Translations under genes and position numbers: made by a program | Assembly (NCBI RefSeq): GCF_003052295.1 | Contig: NZ_QBLC01000003.1 | Span: forward strand, 186,001-250,000 | From: Trichococcus paludicola | GTDB lineage: Bacteria > Bacillota > Bacilli > Lactobacillales > Aerococcaceae | Direction: 5' to 3' | DNA length: 64,000 nt | Notes under the pieces: generated by a model | What the model saw: the letters and a program-made list of their open reading frames with translations, nothing else | Databases searched by the model: none | Told to the model about the DNA's origin: nothing | Part shown: positions 9,115 through 17,640 of the stretch, one piece after another | Layout: each line of letters begins with the position of its first letter | How positions within the stretch are numbered: position 1 is the stretch's first letter

Positions 9115-9212
9115 GAATCCCGGGTAGAAATCGAGCACTAAGGGGACAAACACAGAGCGGACGTTTTTTGTCCGCGTGGTGTTGTCAACTTAGGCGGAGA
9201 TTTCTGGGATTC
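9115..9212. repeat. 98-bp imperfect palindrome downstream of argS
   Basis: Left arm GAATCCC...AGAAATC...CTAAG...GACAA...GCGGAC pairs with the right arm GTCCGC...TTGTC...CTTAG...GATTTCT...GGGATTC. The hairpin tip is GCGGAC-GTTTTTT-GTCCGC. It lies between the argS stop and a separate terminator at 9260. It could be a non-coding repeat element (REP/MITE-like) or a processing site; no coding capacity is seen. Confidence 0.75.
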
Positions 9213-9259
9213 AGAGTTCGACTAAATAGGATGAGATGAATCATCCTTCTTAAAAAAAC

Positions 9260-9300
9260 CAAAAAGCCTAAAATTATGCACATAGTTTTGGGCTTTTTGA
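9260..9300. terminator. Terminator, argS side
   Basis: CAAAAAGCCTAAAA (9260-9273) pairs with TTTTGGGCTTTTTG (9286-9299). A-run and T-run on opposite sides make it work in both directions. Confidence 0.85.
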
Positions 9301-9464
9301 TTTGTTCCAAAAAAACTCTTCCCTGCGTTGAGAACACCCGGAAATAAGGCGGTTTTTCGACACTTGATGCACCAAAACGGTTTTTTTCTGAAAAGTATGC
9401 TATCCTTATATTGAAGTTTTCAAAGTCGGTGCATCGCAAGCCTTGTTAAAGGGGGTTTTGTAAA

Positions 9465-9941
9465 ATGGGAAGAATTTCAGACATCACATTGACCAATCAA
9501 CCGGAGCAGCGCATCATTTCCATCAAAACGGAAACGACGCTGAAAAATATGCAGACGAAGATAGGGGACTGCCGCGAAAAAGTCCTGACCTATCTGAATT
9601 TGTTGGAAGAACTGCCTGCAGGTCCCTGTTTCACGATCTATTACTCATTCACGAAGCAAAATGTCGAAATTGAAGTTGGCTATCCGATCGCAAAATTATT
9701 GCCGCCGCAGGATGATATCCGCATGTCCATCATTCCGGCAGGTAAACGTGTATCCTGTCTGAACATCGGCCCTTATAATGAAATCCCGAAACTTTATCAG
9801 GAAATGGACCAGTGGTTGACATTCCATGATTTCGAGACGAACGGCATCTCCTATGAAACCTACTACAACGGCGAAGGCTTCACGCCGCAGGAATACTTGA
9901 CCAAAATCGAATTGCCTATCCAAGAGGCAGATGAATCATAA
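9465..9941 (+). CDS. GyrI-like small-molecule-binding protein
   Basis: 158 residues, no DNA-binding domain. The sequence reads as a stand-alone GyrI-like/effector-binding domain. It has an N-terminal QRIISIKTETTLKNM strand, a central FTIYYSF...VEIEVGYPI strand pair, PAGKRVSCLNIGPYNEIPKLYQEM (the hallmark G-x-Y between strand and helix) and a C-terminal ETYYNGEG...TKIELPI strand. Such domains bind drug-like or hydrophobic ligands in BmrR/Rob-type regulators. Alone they may sequester toxins or have hydrolase activity. Followed by a terminator and then a MATE efflux gene. Confidence 0.8.
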   Translation: MGRISDITLTNQPEQRIISIKTETTLKNMQTKIGDCREKVLTYLNLLEELPAGPCFTIYYSFTKQNVEIEVGYPIAKLLPPQDDIRMSIIPAGKRVSCLNIGPYNEIPKLYQEMDQWLTFHDFETNGISYETYYNGEGFTPQEYLTKIELPIQEADES

Positions 9942-9963
9942 AAAATTATAGCTACAAAAAGGC

Positions 9964-9994
9964 GAGCCGTCGAATAGACGGCTCCACTTTTTTG
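9964..9994 (+). terminator. Terminator before the MATE gene
   Basis: GAGCCGTC (9964-9971) pairs with GACGGCTC (9977-9984), followed by a T-run to 9994. The MATE start codon is only 14 bp later, so it may also act as an attenuator. Confidence 0.8.
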
Positions 9995-10007
9995 GAAAGG
10001 AAAAAAT

Positions 10008-11408
10008 ATGCAACAAAACAAACAGCCAGCAATGGCGGAAAATAAGATGGGTGTCATGCCCGTCAACAAATTATTGATCTCCATGTCCGTACCAATGATG
10101 ATTTCCATGGTGGTACAGGCTTTATACAATGTCGTGGACAGCATCTTCGTGGCCCAAATCAGTGAAAAAGCCCTGACTGCGGTATCCTTGGCGTTCCCGG
10201 TGCAGAACTTGATGATCGCTTTGGCGGTCGGGACAGGGGTCGGGATCAATGCGTTGGTTTCCAGACGACTCGGGGAAAAGGATTACGCGGCTGCAAACAG
10301 CACAGCCGATAACGGCATTTTTCTGAATGCAATGCATTTCCTGTTATTTTTGGCGTTGGGCCTGTTCTTCATCCCGCTTTATTTCTCTTTCCAGACGAAG
10401 GATGCAGAAATCATCGCCTACGGAATCGATTACCTGCAAGTCATCTGCGTCTTCTCAATCGGAGTCTTTATGCAGGTCAGCATGGAACGCTTGCTGCAAT
10501 CCACAGGCAGAACCTTGTTCACGATGACGACCCAAGCGACAGGTGCAATCCTGAACATCATCCTCGATCCGATCTTCATCTTCGGCTGGTTCGGCGTTCC
10601 GGCAATGGGGACAAGAGGCGCTGCAATCGCAACCGTCATCGGACAGATAACCGCTGCATCACTGGCGTTCTTTTTCAATGTCCGGTTCAATAAGGAAATC
10701 ACTTTATCGTTTAAAGGGTTCCGCCCGGATATGCAAACAATCAAAAAAATCTATTCTATCGGCGGCCCGTCGATTTTGATGCAAGCTGTCGGCTCCTTCC
10801 TGAATTTGAGCCTGAACAATATTCTAATCCGTTTCACACCGACTGCGACTGCGGTATTCGGTGTTTACTTTAAGCTTCAAAGCTTCATATTCATGCCGGT
10901 TTTCGGTCTGAATAATGGGATGGTGCCAATCATTGCCTATAACTACGGTGCCGATCAAAAAGAGCGGATCAAGCAGACTATCACCTTATCGAAAAGATAT
11001 GCGATGGCAATCATGTTCATCGGTGCAGCCATTTTCTTGCTGATGCCCGGCACACTTCTGCAGTTGTTCAATGCATCCGATGAAATGCTGGAAATCGGGA
11101 TACCGGCTTTGCGGATCATCAGTCTCTGCTATGTTGCTGCAGGCTACAACATCGTTTCCGGTTCTGTGTTCCAGGCCTTTGGAAGAGGTGGCCTGAGTCT
11201 TTGGGTCTCCATGATCCGCCAGGTCGTGGTGCTGCTGCCGGCAGCTTATCTGCTTTCCTTGATGGGCAACGTTGCGTTTGTCTGGTGGGCGTTTCCGATT
11301 GCGGAAGTCTTCGCATTGGTCATGAGCATATATTTCAACAAGAAAATCGACAAAGAGGTCATTGCGAACATCTACCCGCATACGATTGGGGAGTCTATTC
11401 CGGAATAA
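10008..11408 (+). CDS. MATE-family efflux transporter
   Basis: 466 residues with about 12 hydrophobic helices in two halves. N-terminal MGVMPVNKLLISMSVPMMISMVVQALYNVVDSIFVAQ is typical of the DinF/NorM-like MatE branch (many annotated as MepA-like). An internal repeat restarts near residue 245 (KIYSIGGPSILMQAVGSF). Such pumps export cationic drugs using Na+ or H+ gradients. A good Shine-Dalgarno GGAAAGG precedes the ATG. A second, distinct MATE gene is at 61.2 kb. Confidence 0.92.
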   Translation: MQQNKQPAMAENKMGVMPVNKLLISMSVPMMISMVVQALYNVVDSIFVAQISEKALTAVSLAFPVQNLMIALAVGTGVGINALVSRRLGEKDYAAANSTADNGIFLNAMHFLLFLALGLFFIPLYFSFQTKDAEIIAYGIDYLQVICVFSIGVFMQVSMERLLQSTGRTLFTMTTQATGAILNIILDPIFIFGWFGVPAMGTRGAAIATVIGQITAASLAFFFNVRFNKEITLSFKGFRPDMQTIKKIYSIGGPSILMQAVGSFLNLSLNNILIRFTPTATAVFGVYFKLQSFIFMPVFGLNNGMVPIIAYNYGADQKERIKQTITLSKRYAMAIMFIGAAIFLLMPGTLLQLFNASDEMLEIGIPALRIISLCYVAAGYNIVSGSVFQAFGRGGLSLWVSMIRQVVVLLPAAYLLSLMGNVAFVWWAFPIAEVFALVMSIYFNKKIDKEVIANIYPHTIGESIPE

Positions 11409-11437
11409 TCAGAAAAATGATGCGAAAAACGAAGTCT

Positions 11438-11471
11438 TGCAGAGCCGAAAGGATTCTGCGGGGCTTTTTTT
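11438..11471 (+). terminator. Possible terminator after the MATE gene
   Basis: Short GC-rich hairpin (GCAGAGCC...GGGGCT region) followed by seven Ts. The stem is imperfect. Confidence 0.5.
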
Positions 11472-11592
11472 CTTGGATTCGCGAGAGGCTGTGTTTTCGC
11501 TTCTGGATAAGTGTCCGGCTTTACTTTTATTCCCCGGAATCCTAAAATGAAGGAGACAGATGGACGTTTGAAACCAGAACGGAGGGATTTGA

Positions 11593-12231
11593 GTGAAGAT
11601 CGGAATCATCGGAGCGACAGGCAGGCAAGGCAGGTTGATTTTGGAGGAAGCGCATGCCAGGGGACATGAGGTGACGGCCATCATCCGGAATCCCGCCAAG
11701 CTCGCAGACAAACAAGTAACTATCATGGAGCGGGATATTTTTGATGTGCAAGTGGAGGATCTGAAAGGATTCGATGTGATCGTGGATGCTTTCAATGCGC
11801 CAGCGGGGATGGAAGAGGAGCATGTCACCTCGCTGCAGTCCTTGATTGATGAGCTGGAACACCTGCCGGAAACGCGCTTGATCGTTGTAGGCGGCGCCGG
11901 CAGCCTTTATGCGGATCCCGGAAAAACGATCCGCGTGATGGAAACAGCCAATTTTCCCGAAGCTTTCAAACCGACTGCGACGAACATGGCAAAAGCCCTC
12001 AACATACTGAAGGAAAGCAACGTCAATTGGACTTATCTTTCGCCATCCGCTTATTTTGACCCAAACGGCAACCGGACCGGAAACTACGCCGAAGGGGCAG
12101 AAACGCTGCTGCTGAACAGCGAAGGCGAGAGTTACATCAGTTACGCGGATTATGCGATTGCATTTGTGGACGAGATCGAAAGGCAAAGACATCTAAGGCA
12201 ACGCTACACAGTCGTCGGCGAACGACAATAG
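11593..12231 (+). CDS. NAD(P)H-binding Rossmann protein (YwnB/BLVRB-like)
   Basis: 212 residues; GTG start at 11593 after GGAGGG. The N-terminal dinucleotide-binding motif is MKIGIIGATGRQGRLI (GATGxxG). Further marks are VIVDAFNAP and TRLIVVGGAGSL, and a conserved NWTYLSPSAYFDP block, as in the atypical short-chain PF13460 group (YwnB, flavin reductase-like). It probably reduces a small carbonyl or flavin substrate with NAD(P)H; substrate unknown. The methyltransferase gene follows 46 bp later and may be cotranscribed. Confidence 0.85.
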   Translation: MKIGIIGATGRQGRLILEEAHARGHEVTAIIRNPAKLADKQVTIMERDIFDVQVEDLKGFDVIVDAFNAPAGMEEEHVTSLQSLIDELEHLPETRLIVVGGAGSLYADPGKTIRVMETANFPEAFKPTATNMAKALNILKESNVNWTYLSPSAYFDPNGNRTGNYAEGAETLLLNSEGESYISYADYAIAFVDEIERQRHLRQRYTVVGERQ

Positions 12232-12277
12232 ATTCTTACGCTAACAGGTACGAAAACGCAGATCAGGAGGGAAATTC

Positions 12278-13033
12278 ATGGAAACATTGGATTTGATCAT
12301 CGATTTTCATAAAAGCAACCCGCGCCAAGGTCCCGGCAGCCAACAGAGCACCATCAAAGCACTGCAGTTTCTGCCGCAATTGACCCCGCAAGCGCAATTA
12401 TTGGACGTCGGCTGTGGAACCGGCGCGCAAACCATGGTGCTGAGTGAACAGACGCCGGCCCACATCACGGCGGTTGACAGCAGCAAAGAATTTTTGAATA
12501 TACTCAAGCACAAAGTCCTGGAACATGGCATTACAAACCGCTTGACGGTTAAGGAAATGGATATGGAACAGCTTGCCTTCGCTCCCGAATCTTTGGACGT
12601 CATCTGGGCAGAAGGCGCCATCTACAACATCGGCTTTTCCAGAGGCATCCGGGAATGGCGTCCGTTGTTGAAAAAAGACGGGTTTTTGGTCGTTTCCGAA
12701 ATTTCCTGGCTGACACCGGAACGTCCTCAAATCGTGGACAAATATTGGACCGAAGTTTACCCGGAAATGGCGACGATTGCTGAGAAGACCGCTCAAATCG
12801 AGGAAGCCGGCTATATTCCGGTGGCGCATTTCATCCTGCCCGAATCGGACTGGACGAGCCATTACTATCATTACTATGAAACCAATGAAGCGGCATTCCT
12901 GGAAAGGCACGGCCACAGTGATGACGCAAAAGCACTGGTGGAAGAGAACCGCCAGGAAATGAAACATTTCGAAAAATACAGTGCCTACTACAACTATGTT
13001 TTCTATATTTTGCAGAAACGGGAAACAAAATAG
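12278..13033 (+). CDS. Class I SAM-dependent methyltransferase
   Basis: 251 residues. The SAM-binding motif I LLDVGCGTGAQT lies near residues 40-51, with the acidic motif II ITAVDSSKEFL and the post-motif LDVIWAEGAIYNIGF. A C-terminal His/Tyr-rich segment (HYYHYYETNE) is unusual, but residues of this kind occur in related uncharacterised methyltransferases. Small-molecule methyltransferase, substrate unknown. Good AGGAGGG Shine-Dalgarno; terminator 15 bp downstream. Confidence 0.87.
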   Translation: METLDLIIDFHKSNPRQGPGSQQSTIKALQFLPQLTPQAQLLDVGCGTGAQTMVLSEQTPAHITAVDSSKEFLNILKHKVLEHGITNRLTVKEMDMEQLAFAPESLDVIWAEGAIYNIGFSRGIREWRPLLKKDGFLVVSEISWLTPERPQIVDKYWTEVYPEMATIAEKTAQIEEAGYIPVAHFILPESDWTSHYYHYYETNEAAFLERHGHSDDAKALVEENRQEMKHFEKYSAYYNYVFYILQKRETK

Positions 13034-13047
13034 TAAGATCAGAGACG

Positions 13048-13076
13048 GATTCCTTCGAAAGAGGGAATCTTTTTTT
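13048..13076 (+). terminator. Terminator after the methyltransferase
   Basis: GATTCCTTC (13048-13056) pairs with GAGGGAATC (13061-13069), with T7 at 13070-13076. Confidence 0.85.
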
Positions 13077-13103
13077 GGACTGAAACCGTCATCTATATGC
13101 AAT

Positions 13104-13159
13104 CTTAACACCGTCGTCCCTTTCCTTAGCACTTTCTTAACACGCTTTGGCAGTATGAT
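13104..13159 (+). promoter_or_regulatory. kdp promoter with three phased direct repeats (candidate KdpE sites)
   Basis: CTTAACAC at 13104, CTTAGCAC at 13125 and CTTAACAC at 13136 are in the same orientation, spaced 21 and 11 bp (two turns and one turn). The last copy overlaps the -35 position of a -10 TATGAT at 13154-13159 that lacks a good -35 box. This is the layout expected for an activator of the OmpR/KdpE type. The assignment to KdpE is inference. Confidence 0.6.
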
Positions 13160-13204
13160 TGACATAGTAAAGAACTAAAGAATTGAAAGTTGGGAGTGGG
13201 AATA

Positions 13205-13294
13205 GTGGGTATTGTGTCCATCTTTGCCTGTTTATTGGGAGTGAGCTTATTGTTGTATTTATTTTATGTCTTGTTTAGGGGTGAAGATCTATGA
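13205..13294 (+). CDS. kdpF: KdpF-like small membrane peptide
   Basis: 29 residues from GTG 13205 after GGGAGTGGG, ending TGA 13292-13294. It overlaps the kdpA start by the ATGA at 13291-13294. It is one hydrophobic helix (IFACLLGVSLLLYLFYVLF) followed by RGEDL. This matches KdpF in size, topology and position at the head of kdpFABC, where it stabilises the KdpABC complex. Too short for standard ORF cut-offs. Confidence 0.85.
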   Translation: MGIVSIFACLLGVSLLLYLFYVLFRGEDL

Positions 13295-14976
13295 GTTTCA
13301 TAGTTGTGCAATATGTCGTTTTCTTCGTACTGTTGGTGCTGCTGGCATCGGCTGTCGGAAATGGGATCTATAAAGTGATGGCAGGAAAGAAAGTGATGTT
13401 GACCAAAATTCTTGCGCCGATAGAACAGGCTGTATACCGGCTCATCGGAGTCGATGAAGAAGAACAGATGGATGCGAAGTCCTATGCCCTTGCAGTCGTC
13501 CGATTTTCGCTCGCTGGGTTTGCCGGTTTATGGATGCTCTTGATGTTCCAAGGCTTCCTGCCGTTGAATCCGGAAGGGAAAGCCGGGATGTCCTGGGACT
13601 TAGCGTTGAACACCGCAGCCAGCTTCATCACCAATACGAACTGGCAAGCCTATGCTGGTGAAGTGAGCTTGTCCTATCTGTCGCAGATGCTGGGGTTGAC
13701 GGTGCAGAATTTCCTTTCTGCAGCTGTCGGACTTGCTGTTCTTTTTGCAGTGATCCGCGGATTGATCTTAAAGGAAAGCCAAGCAATCGGTAATTTCTGG
13801 AAGGATTTGACGCGGGCCGTCCTGTACATCCTGCTGCCATTGGCTACTGTCTTGGCCGTTTTACTCGCATCTCAGGGCGTAATCCAGACTTTTCAAGGCG
13901 CACAACAAGCAACCGCTTTGGAATCTGGAGAGCTGTTCTCTATTTCTTTAGGACCGGTAGCGAGTCAAGCAGCCATTAAGGTACTGGGGACAAATGGGGG
14001 AGGTTTCTTCGGAACGAATGCAGCCTATCCTTTGGAAAATCCGACAGCCTTATCGAATGTGCTGCAGCTACTTTCCATCTTGCTGATCCCGGTATCCTTG
14101 CTCTTCACTTTCGGAAAAGCCGTGAAGGACAGATTGCATGCACGGGCCCTTTTCATTACGATGGCGGCATTATTCGTGGGTCTGCTGGCTTTGGTGACCT
14201 ACAGTGAATGGTCGTTGGGCCCCATATTTGAAGGCGTACAGGCTAGCGGAAACATGGAAGGGAAAGAAGTGATCCATGGAATTGGCGGATCGGCGCTGTG
14301 GACAGCAGCAACTACGGCTACTTCCACGGGAGCGACCAATTCCAGCTTGTCCAGCTATACCGCATTAGGAAGCCTAGCGCCCTTGTTCTTGATGCAGTTA
14401 GGCGAAATCGTCTTCGGTGGCATTGGCTCAGGTATCTATGGGATGCTGGCCTTTGTATTGCTGACTGTATTCATAGCGGGATTGATGGTCGGACGGACGC
14501 CGGAATATCTGGGCAAGAAAGTCGATCCATTCGATATGAAGATGGCGAGTGTTATCATCTTGACGCCTTCGCTGTTGAGTTTGATCGGCACGGCTGTCGC
14601 CATAATGCTGCCGATGATCACGGAATGGCTCCATACTACTGGCGCTCACGGATTTACCGAAGCGCTCTATAATTACACCTCACTCGCCAACAACAACGGG
14701 AGCAGCTTTGCTGGCTTTGCGTCGGATACGTTATTCACCAACTTGGTTGGTGCAGGCATCATGGTGATTGCGCGATTCGTGCCGATGATTGCAGCCATCT
14801 ATTTGGCCGGTAATTTTGCCGGGAAAAAACAGGTCGCTGTAACCGAAGGGACGCTTTCCACAAGTGATGGCCTGTTCACGGCGTTCCTTTTGGGTGTCAT
14901 CCTCATCATTGGGGCGCTGAGCTACTTGCCGGCATTGACGCTGGGTCCGATTGCAGATTTTTTTGTCACACGATAA
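13291..14976 (+). CDS. kdpA: Potassium-transporting ATPase subunit A
   Basis: 561 residues, the K+-binding and translocating subunit of the Kdp P-type ATPase, with about ten membrane spans. Selectivity-filter-like loops are visible, among them NTAASFITNTNWQ, GTNGGGFFGTNAAYPLENPT and a third in TSTGATNSS. These derive from the superfamily of K+ transporters. Inner-membrane complex with KdpB, KdpC and KdpF. Translation is coupled to kdpF. Confidence 0.97.
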   Translation: MSFIVVQYVVFFVLLVLLASAVGNGIYKVMAGKKVMLTKILAPIEQAVYRLIGVDEEEQMDAKSYALAVVRFSLAGFAGLWMLLMFQGFLPLNPEGKAGMSWDLALNTAASFITNTNWQAYAGEVSLSYLSQMLGLTVQNFLSAAVGLAVLFAVIRGLILKESQAIGNFWKDLTRAVLYILLPLATVLAVLLASQGVIQTFQGAQQATALESGELFSISLGPVASQAAIKVLGTNGGGFFGTNAAYPLENPTALSNVLQLLSILLIPVSLLFTFGKAVKDRLHARALFITMAALFVGLLALVTYSEWSLGPIFEGVQASGNMEGKEVIHGIGGSALWTAATTATSTGATNSSLSSYTALGSLAPLFLMQLGEIVFGGIGSGIYGMLAFVLLTVFIAGLMVGRTPEYLGKKVDPFDMKMASVIILTPSLLSLIGTAVAIMLPMITEWLHTTGAHGFTEALYNYTSLANNNGSSFAGFASDTLFTNLVGAGIMVIARFVPMIAAIYLAGNFAGKKQVAVTEGTLSTSDGLFTAFLLGVILIIGALSYLPALTLGPIADFFVTR

Positions 14977-14996
14977 TGATGAGGGGAAACTAAAAA

Positions 14997-17054
14997 ATGG
15001 AAAATAATGCCATATCAAAAGATATATTGCTGGATGCGGTCAAACAGTCCTTCAAGAAGCTGTCACCGAAAATACAAGTGCGTAATCCGGTCATGTTGGT
15101 CGTATACTTGGGTGCCATCTTCACGACCATCCTGTTTTTCCTGTCGCTGACGGGAACAAAGGATGAGTCTTCAGGTTACACGCTCATCATCACGCTGATA
15201 CTGTGGTTCACTGTGCTCTTCGGGAATTTTGCGGAGGCGATAGCCGAAGGACGCGGCCGCGCACAAGCGGATACCTTACGCAGTGCCCGCTCCGATGTCC
15301 AAGCGAAAAGGTTGTTGACGAAAGAAGATCATGACACATTTGAGTGGATCATCTCGAGCAGCCTGAAGAAAGGCGATTTGGTCTTCGTGGAAGCCAACGA
15401 GCAAATACCGATGGACGGAGATGTGGTTGATGGGGCCGCATCCGTTGATGAGAGTGCCATTACTGGCGAGTCAGCGCCAGTAATCCGTGAATCGGGCGGC
15501 GACAGAAGTGCCGTGACAGGCGGGACAACCGTCTTGTCCGACTGGCTGGTCATTACAGTGACTGCGGAGGCCGGAGAAAGTTTCCTGGATAAGATGATTG
15601 CAATGGTTGAAGGATCTTCGCGAAAGAAGACGCCGAACGAGGTTGCTCTGCAAATTATTCTGGTCACGCTGACGATCATCTTCTTGGTCGTGAGCGGCAC
15701 GCTCTTTCCGTTCACCGCCTTTTCAGCGCAGCAAACTGGTCAAGGGAATGCCATTACGATCACGAACATCATCGCCTTGCTTGTCTGTTTGGCTCCGACG
15801 ACAATCGGTGCGCTGCTGTCATCGATCGGTATCGCCGGGATGAGCCGTTTGAATCAAGCGAATGTACTGGCAATGAGTGGCCGTGCCATAGAAGCAGCCG
15901 GGGATGTAGACATCTTGCTGCTGGATAAGACAGGAACCATCACCTTGGGTAATCGTCAAGCCGCTGAATTCTATCCGGTTGCCGGCGTCAGCATAGAGGA
16001 CTTGGCGGATGCTGCGCAGCTGTCGTCGCTGGCGGATGAAACAGCGGAAGGCAGATCCATCGTCGTTTTGGCGAAAGAAAAGTTCAATATTCGAGGCCGC
16101 AATATGGGCGCGCTGCAGGCAGAATTCATCGAATTCAGCGCGAAGACGAGGATGAGCGGAATCGATTACCAAGGGAATGAAATACGCAAGGGAGCAGCTG
16201 ATACCGTCAAGACTTATGTGCTTGACCACGGCGAACCCTTTCCTGAAGAGTGTGACGCAATCGTCAGGGAAGTCTCCACAAAAGGTGGGACACCGCTTGT
16301 GGTAGCGAAGAACTATAAAGTTATGGGCGTTATCTACTTGAAGGACATCGTGAAAAACGGCGTGAAGGAGCAATTTCATAATTTGCGCAGCATGGGCATT
16401 AAGACGATCATGATCACCGGTGACAATCCGATGACCGCTGCGGCGATAGCAGCCGAAGCAGGAGTGGATGATTTTTTGGCGGAAGCGACACCTGAAGATA
16501 AGATGAACCTGATCCGCGAATATCAGCGGGAAGGCCATCTGGTGGCCATGACGGGCGACGGCACCAATGATGCTCCTGCATTAGCGCAAGCCGATGTGGC
16601 CGTGGCGATGAATTCCGGGACGCAGGCAGCCAAAGAAGCCGGAAACATGATCGATCTGGATTCAAGCCCGACGAAGTTGATTGAAATTGTCCGTATCGGG
16701 AAGCAATTGCTGATGACACGCGGCGCTTTATTCACGTTCAGCATCGCAAATGACGTTGCGAAATACTTCGCCATCATCCCGGTGCTGTTCCTGAGCATCT
16801 ACCCGGAGCTAGGTGTGCTGAACTTCATGAACATCACGAGCACAAACAGCGCAATCCTGTCGGCGATCATCTACAATGCGCTAATCATCATTTTCTTGAT
16901 CCCTTTGTCGTTAAGAGGGGTGCCGTATAAAGAAATACCTGCCGGAAAGCTGCTGAAGCGGAACATCTTGATCTACGGACTAGGCGGCTTGGTGGCGCCA
17001 TTCATCGCGATCAAACTGATCGATATAATCATCACATTGCTCGGATTAGTATAG
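14997..17054 (+). CDS. kdpB: Potassium-transporting ATPase ATP-binding subunit B
   Basis: 685 residues, catalytic P-type ATPase subunit. Phosphorylated Asp310 lies in [13 protein letters not shown]. The actuator-domain motif is [17 protein letters not shown], and the hinge motif is [43 protein letters not shown] is the P-domain segment conserved in KdpB. It couples ATP hydrolysis to K+ uptake through KdpA. Starts 20 bp after kdpA. Confidence 0.97.
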   Translation: MENNAISKDILLDAVKQSFKKLSPKIQVRNPVMLVVYLGAIFTTILFFLSLTGTKDESSGYTLIITLILWFTVLFGNFAEAIAEGRGRAQADTLRSARSDVQAKRLLTKEDHDTFEWIISSSLKKGDLVFVEANEQIPMDGDVVDGAASVDESAITGESAPVIRESGGDRSAVTGGTTVLSDWLVITVTAEAGESFLDKMIAMVEGSSRKKTPNEVALQIILVTLTIIFLVVSGTLFPFTAFSAQQTGQGNAITITNIIALLVCLAPTTIGALLSSIGIAGMSRLNQANVLAMSGRAIEAAGDVDILLLDKTGTITLGNRQAAEFYPVAGVSIEDLADAAQLSSLADETAEGRSIVVLAKEKFNIRGRNMGALQAEFIEFSAKTRMSGIDYQGNEIRKGAADTVKTYVLDHGEPFPEECDAIVREVSTKGGTPLVVAKNYKVMGVIYLKDIVKNGVKEQFHNLRSMGIKTIMITGDNPMTAAAIAAEAGVDDFLAEATPEDKMNLIREYQREGHLVAMTGDGTNDAPALAQADVAVAMNSGTQAAKEAGNMIDLDSSPTKLIEIVRIGKQLLMTRGALFTFSIANDVAKYFAIIPVLFLSIYPELGVLNFMNITSTNSAILSAIIYNALIIIFLIPLSLRGVPYKEIPAGKLLKRNILIYGLGGLVAPFIAIKLIDIIITLLGLV

Positions 17055-17063
17055 GAGGAAATC

Positions 17064-17621
17064 ATGAAGAAATTTAGTACAAGCATCCGAGTGATGGCAG
17101 TCTTCACCGTCATCTGCGGGATTATGTATCCAGCCGCTGTTACGGGGATTTCACAGTTGCTCTTTCAAGACAAAGCGAATGGTAGTATGATAACTATAGA
17201 AACACAGGAGGGTTCAGAAGCACTTGTGGGTTCCAGCTTGTTGGGGCAAGCATTCACGGAACCGCAATATCTGATTGGACGGCCGCAAACCGTCAGCAAC
17301 GCATCCCCTTCAAGCGGGGAGCAGGCGGCAGCAGTCTCGGAAAGAATCGACTTTTGGAAAGATTTGAATCCTTTGAATGAAGCAGATATCCCAATGGAGC
17401 TAGTGACGGCATCAGCAAGCGGTGTCGATCCGCATATCTCACCGGAGGCAGCCGCCTACCAAGTGGAACGTATAGCTGCGGAACGTGAAATGAATCCGGA
17501 ACGGGTACAAGCCATCATCAATGAAAAGACGTCCGAACGGGCTTTGTTTGTTTTCGGCGAACCTGTAGTGAATGTACTGGAAGTGAACTTAGCACTGGAT
17601 GAAGCATCCGCCGCTGAGTAA
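17064..17621 (+). CDS. kdpC: Potassium-transporting ATPase subunit C
   Basis: 185 residues with one N-terminal membrane span (about residues 11-31) and an extracytoplasmic domain. Family marks: MYPAAVTGISQLLFQDKANGS, ALVGSSLLGQAF, YLIGRP, VTASASGVDPHISPEAA. KdpC assists assembly and ATP affinity of the complex. Starts 9 bp after kdpB with GGAGGAAAT. Confidence 0.96.
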   Translation: MKKFSTSIRVMAVFTVICGIMYPAAVTGISQLLFQDKANGSMITIETQEGSEALVGSSLLGQAFTEPQYLIGRPQTVSNASPSSGEQAAAVSERIDFWKDLNPLNEADIPMELVTASASGVDPHISPEAAAYQVERIAAEREMNPERVQAIINEKTSERALFVFGEPVVNVLEVNLALDEASAAE

Positions 17622-17640
17622 GAAGCAATAACACAGGAAA

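Noticed and set aside
9185..9439. 84-codon minus-strand frame downstream of argS
   Set aside because: It runs through a bidirectional terminator and half of a palindrome and has no ribosome site.
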